From: a virus
IMG/VR virus record: IMGVR_UViG_3300041411_000052
Coordinates: 1 to 23,699 of that record
Direction: 5' to 3' (one strand)
Length of the DNA: 23,699 bases
A program made the translations under genes and the position numbers. The notes under the pieces were generated by a model that saw only the letters and a program-made list of their open reading frames with translations, was not told the DNA's origin and did not search any database. Shown piece by piece: positions 22,148 to 23,699 of the stretch. The first letter of the stretch is position 1. Each line of letters begins with the position of its first letter.

Positions 22148-22401
22148 GGTTTAAATTTCTCGTTAAGACGTTTCCATTCTTTGTATTCAGGATCTTGTTC
22201 TTGCTCAAGATTCTTAATCAAAGTGTTATAAACAACGGTAGTTCCGTTCCGGGCGTAATTGATACCATCGAGCCAATACTTCAGAAGTTCCAACTTGTGG
22301 GAGGCTCCACCATCGTCCATTCGACCGCCGTAACCGGCATCATCGCGCAATTTTTGGGCGCTTTCCGTTATAGCCTTTTCAATTTCTTTGATTACGTTCA
22401 T
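22144..22401 (-). CDS. Hypothetical helical protein (85 aa)
   Basis: An 85-residue mostly helical protein: MNVIKEIEKAITESAQKLRD, a Gly/Asp turn (YGGRMDDGGASH), then ELLKYWLDGINYARNG and a charged tail (DPEYKEWKRLNEKF). No membrane segment or catalytic motif. The start is in an ATGA overlap with the upstream gene, and the stop in an ATGA overlap with the downstream gene, so the operon is translationally chained. Function unknown. Confidence 0.65.
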   Translation of the reverse strand: MNVIKEIEKAITESAQKLRDDAGYGGRMDDGGASHKLELLKYWLDGINYARNGTTVVYNTLIKNLEQEQDPEYKEWKRLNEKFKP

Positions 22402-22586
22402 TTCGACAACTCCACGACGACGGTGATTTTGGAATACTTACCGAGGATACGTTTCAAAATGAGTTCGAGGTCCAGCGACTGCTCTACATCATGAAGCGTA
22501 CCGTCTTCATTAAAAACCTGAATGGTATAAACGGTACAGGTTTTGCCGTTAATCACTTCGGAAGTTTTGGTAAGGGTAGCGGTCAT
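22398..22586 (-). CDS. Hypothetical protein (62 aa)
   Basis: A 62-residue protein with an N-terminal beta-hairpin-like stretch (KTSEVINGKTCTVYTIQVFN), an acidic middle and a helical/beta end (LELILKRILGKYSKITVVVE). No family recognised. ATGA overlaps at both ends place it firmly in the minus-strand operon. Confidence 0.62.
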   Translation of the reverse strand: MTATLTKTSEVINGKTCTVYTIQVFNEDGTLHDVEQSLDLELILKRILGKYSKITVVVELSK

Positions 22587-22780
22587 TCTACCAACTCCAA
22601 ATCATCCTCATTCCAGTAACGACAACCGCGCAGATCTTCAACGGTCATCACCGAACTATTCGCATCACCGTAGGTCGTGAACACTACAGCAGTTTCGTTA
22701 TCGTCTCGGCCTTCTGGGCAAACGTGATTATTAACCGAATCTTTCAACTTAACAACTTGACCGTGTTTGAAAGTAGTCAT
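22583..22780 (-). CDS. Hypothetical small beta-barrel-like protein (65 aa)
   Basis: A 65-residue protein starting MTTFKHGQVVKLKDSVNNHV. It has a central VVFTTYGDANSSVMTVEDL and ends RYWNEDDLELVE. The pattern of G-x-x-V-x-L-K and a closing W-x-x-x-D-L-E-L resembles small SH3/KOW-like barrels common among phage ORFans; that is a weak structural guess. It begins one base after the upstream stop and overlaps the next gene by ATGA. Confidence 0.62.
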   Translation of the reverse strand: MTTFKHGQVVKLKDSVNNHVCPEGRDDNETAVVFTTYGDANSSVMTVEDLRGCRYWNEDDLELVE

Positions 22781-22781
22781 T

Positions 22782-23030
22782 TTATGCCCATCCTTCCGAT
22801 TTTACAACTTCACAATTTTCGGCGATAACGAAACCTTTGCCGGCCAAAATCCAAGATTCTACTTCGCCCTTAGTTTCAGCGGCAAAGAAATCAAACACAT
22901 ATTGCATTTCTTTGTAGTTACCGCAGGAATCGGTAAAGTTATTTTGGGTGCGGAGAGTAGCCTTGAAACGACCAAAACCGTCTACAGTATATTCGATTTT
23001 TACGATTTCAGCTTTAGGTTTACGGGCCAT
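22782..23030 (-). CDS. Hypothetical protein, first gene of minus operon (82 aa)
   Basis: An 82-residue protein: MARKPKAEIVKIEYTVDGFG, a beta-rich middle (RFKATLRTQNNF, MQYVFDFFAAETKGEVESW) and GKGFVIAENCEVV near the end. No family recognised. The start is supported by an AGAGAGGA site 8 bases upstream. That site sits next to an inverted repeat arm (23031-23040) that can pair with 23085-23094, with a TATAAT box between the arms. It probably heads the six-gene operon down to 21762. Confidence 0.66.
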   Translation of the reverse strand: MARKPKAEIVKIEYTVDGFGRFKATLRTQNNFTDSCGNYKEMQYVFDFFAAETKGEVESWILAGKGFVIAENCEVVKSEGWA

Positions 23031-23094
23031 TTCGAATTCCTCTCTTTCATGATTTAAGTACCGCTTCAGTAAGATTGATTATACGGAATTCGAA
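23031..23094 (-). promoter_or_regulatory. Inverted repeat bracketing promoter and RBS of minus operon
   Basis: TTCGAATTCC (23031-23040) and GGAATTCGAA (23085-23094) are perfect 10-base inverted repeats 44 bases apart. On the minus strand the distal arm covers part of the RBS of the gene starting at 23030, and the proximal arm lies upstream of the TATAAT box. Read-through RNA could therefore close the RBS while locally started RNA could not. Alternatively, the arms may be operator half-sites. Confidence 0.45.
23078..23083 (-). promoter_or_regulatory. Possible sigma-70 -10 box TATAAT for minus operon
   Basis: A perfect TATAAT on the minus strand, about 50 bases before the start codon at 23030 and directly downstream of a terminator. 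No good -35 hexamer is found at 16-18 bases (the best is a T-rich TTTCTT), so it may need an activator or be weak. Confidence 0.45.
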
Positions 23095-23102
23095 TCAAAA
23101 AG

Positions 23103-23122
23103 AAAGGGGCCGAAGCCCCTTT
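23103..23122 (-). terminator. UUCG-loop terminator after the 180-aa gene
   Basis: On the minus strand: GGGGC, a TTCG loop, GCCCC, then TTTCTTTTT, with A/T pairs extending the stem. The C(UUCG)G loop is exceptionally stable in RNA. It lies 14 bases beyond the stop of the gene at 23136-23678 and insulates the next operon. The + strand version also ends in T's, so it may work both ways. Confidence 0.85.
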
Positions 23123-23135
23123 TTCTAATTTATTT

Positions 23136-23678
23136 TTACTTTTTTACTTTGCGGGTGGGGAACTGGTTAAACACGTTCCCCAGCTTCGACACGTTAATGA
23201 TCATCTGGGTTTTCCAAAGATCAACCAGACCGGTATCTTTGGTTACTTTCAGAATCGAGTAGCCCCAAACGTGGTTCCCAATCAGTTCAGCGGAGACTAC
23301 GCCTTCACCAGCCTTTTCGGTCAATTTCGCGATAAAGGCATCATATTGAAACGAGGCGTCTTTACGAGCAGCTTCGACGAAAGCGAAAGAAACGTCAAAG
23401 TCCATTTTACCCAGATCAGGTTCTTTCGAGCTTTTTGAAGCGCTCGGCCAGTTGCATTTGGTGCAGCGACGAACCAGGTCGTAATAGGCTTTCTTTTCGC
23501 TCCACGACTTCGAAGATTCGTTAGTCGAGCTAGGGAAAGGGGCGAAGGCATCGCGGTCGCCGCTAGCGTTAGTCAACTTGAAGGAGATATCCAGCAGAAT
23601 CTCTTTAGCCTTTTGGGCGGCGCGATCCATAGCGGCTTCGCGGAGAGGTTCGACGGCGACGGCGATAAAGTTAGTCAT
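23136..23678 (-). CDS. Hypothetical phage protein (180 aa)
   Basis: A 180-residue soluble protein of unknown family. The N-terminus is helical (VEPLREAAMDRAAQKAKEIL). The middle is Ser-rich with a single CTKC pair (VRRCTKCNWPSASKSSKEP). A helical part (FVEAARKDASFQYDAFIAKL) precedes a beta-rich end (GNHVWGYSILKVTKDTGLVD and KTQMIINVSKLGNVF). The tail is basic (PTRKVKK). The start at 23678 has AAAGGA 8 bases upstream. It forms its own unit with a strong terminator at 23103-23122. One CxxC is not enough to claim a zinc finger. Its promoter would lie beyond the right edge. Confidence 0.72.
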   Translation of the reverse strand: MTNFIAVAVEPLREAAMDRAAQKAKEILLDISFKLTNASGDRDAFAPFPSSTNESSKSWSEKKAYYDLVRRCTKCNWPSASKSSKEPDLGKMDFDVSFAFVEAARKDASFQYDAFIAKLTEKAGEGVVSAELIGNHVWGYSILKVTKDTGLVDLWKTQMIINVSKLGNVFNQFPTRKVKK

Positions 23679-23699
23679 TTCATATTTCCTTTTAGGGAG

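Noticed and set aside
22767-23057. Plus-strand 96-codon frame
   Set aside because: It opposes coupled minus-strand genes with good starts, and its Phe-rich sequence is what antisense of Glu/Lys-rich genes looks like.
1-23699. tRNA genes, CRISPR arrays, insertion sequences or attachment sites
   Set aside because: No cloverleaf, spaced repeat array, transposase, integrase or terminal repeat could be recognised by reading both strands.

Overview
The window is a piece of a large contractile-tailed phage (class Caudoviricetes, T4-like morphogenesis module). The call rests on an almost unbroken run of T4-type virion genes in T4 order on the + strand: gp8 - (large DUF4815-type protein and two small proteins) - gp13 - [HNH endonuclease, endolysin, putative holin] - gp14 - gp15 - gp16 - gp17 - gp18 - gp19 - gp20 - gp67-like - basic core protein - gp21 - gp22 - gp23. 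No tRNA, CRISPR, integrase or attachment site is visible. An endolysin with an uncleaved-looking N-terminal membrane anchor (SAR type) suggests a Gram-negative host. I cannot fix the genus: several virion proteins differ from T4 in length, and most late promoters read NCTAAATA instead of T4's TATAAATA.

Layout. Positions 1-1167 hold a tightly packed minus-strand operon of small genes: a SLOG/DUF2493 protein, then ORFans, including a 43-residue Cys/Trp-rich protein and a gene cut by the left edge. Positions 1227-9081 carry baseplate and neck genes. Positions 9082-10876 hold an inserted-looking cassette: an A+T-rich HNH homing endonuclease, a SAR-type endolysin and a small membrane protein. Positions 10877-21712 carry neck, sheath terminator, terminase, sheath, tube, portal, prohead core, protease, scaffold and major capsid. 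A bidirectional hairpin terminator at 21731-21752 separates these from converging minus-strand genes (21762-23678): six coupled ORFans, two of them tandem paralogues, and a 180-residue ORFan behind its own UUCG-loop terminator.

How it works together. gp16/gp17 package DNA through the gp20 portal into a prohead made of gp23 around a gp22/gp67-type core, which gp21 matures. gp13/gp14/gp15 join the head to the gp18/gp19 tail. gp8 and the 1651-residue protein belong to the baseplate or fibre periphery. Endolysin and putative holin release progeny.

The most interesting signal is regulatory. At the HNH gene and at gene 14, and less clearly at gene 20, a late-promoter octamer lies in or against the 5' arm of a hairpin whose 3' arm covers the ribosome-binding region. 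Read-through RNA would fold and hide the start; RNA begun at the late promoter would lack the 5' arm and be open. The layout matches the known T4 e / soc / I-TevI translational switch. A similar long inverted repeat brackets a TATAAT promoter and the RBS of the right-hand minus-strand operon.
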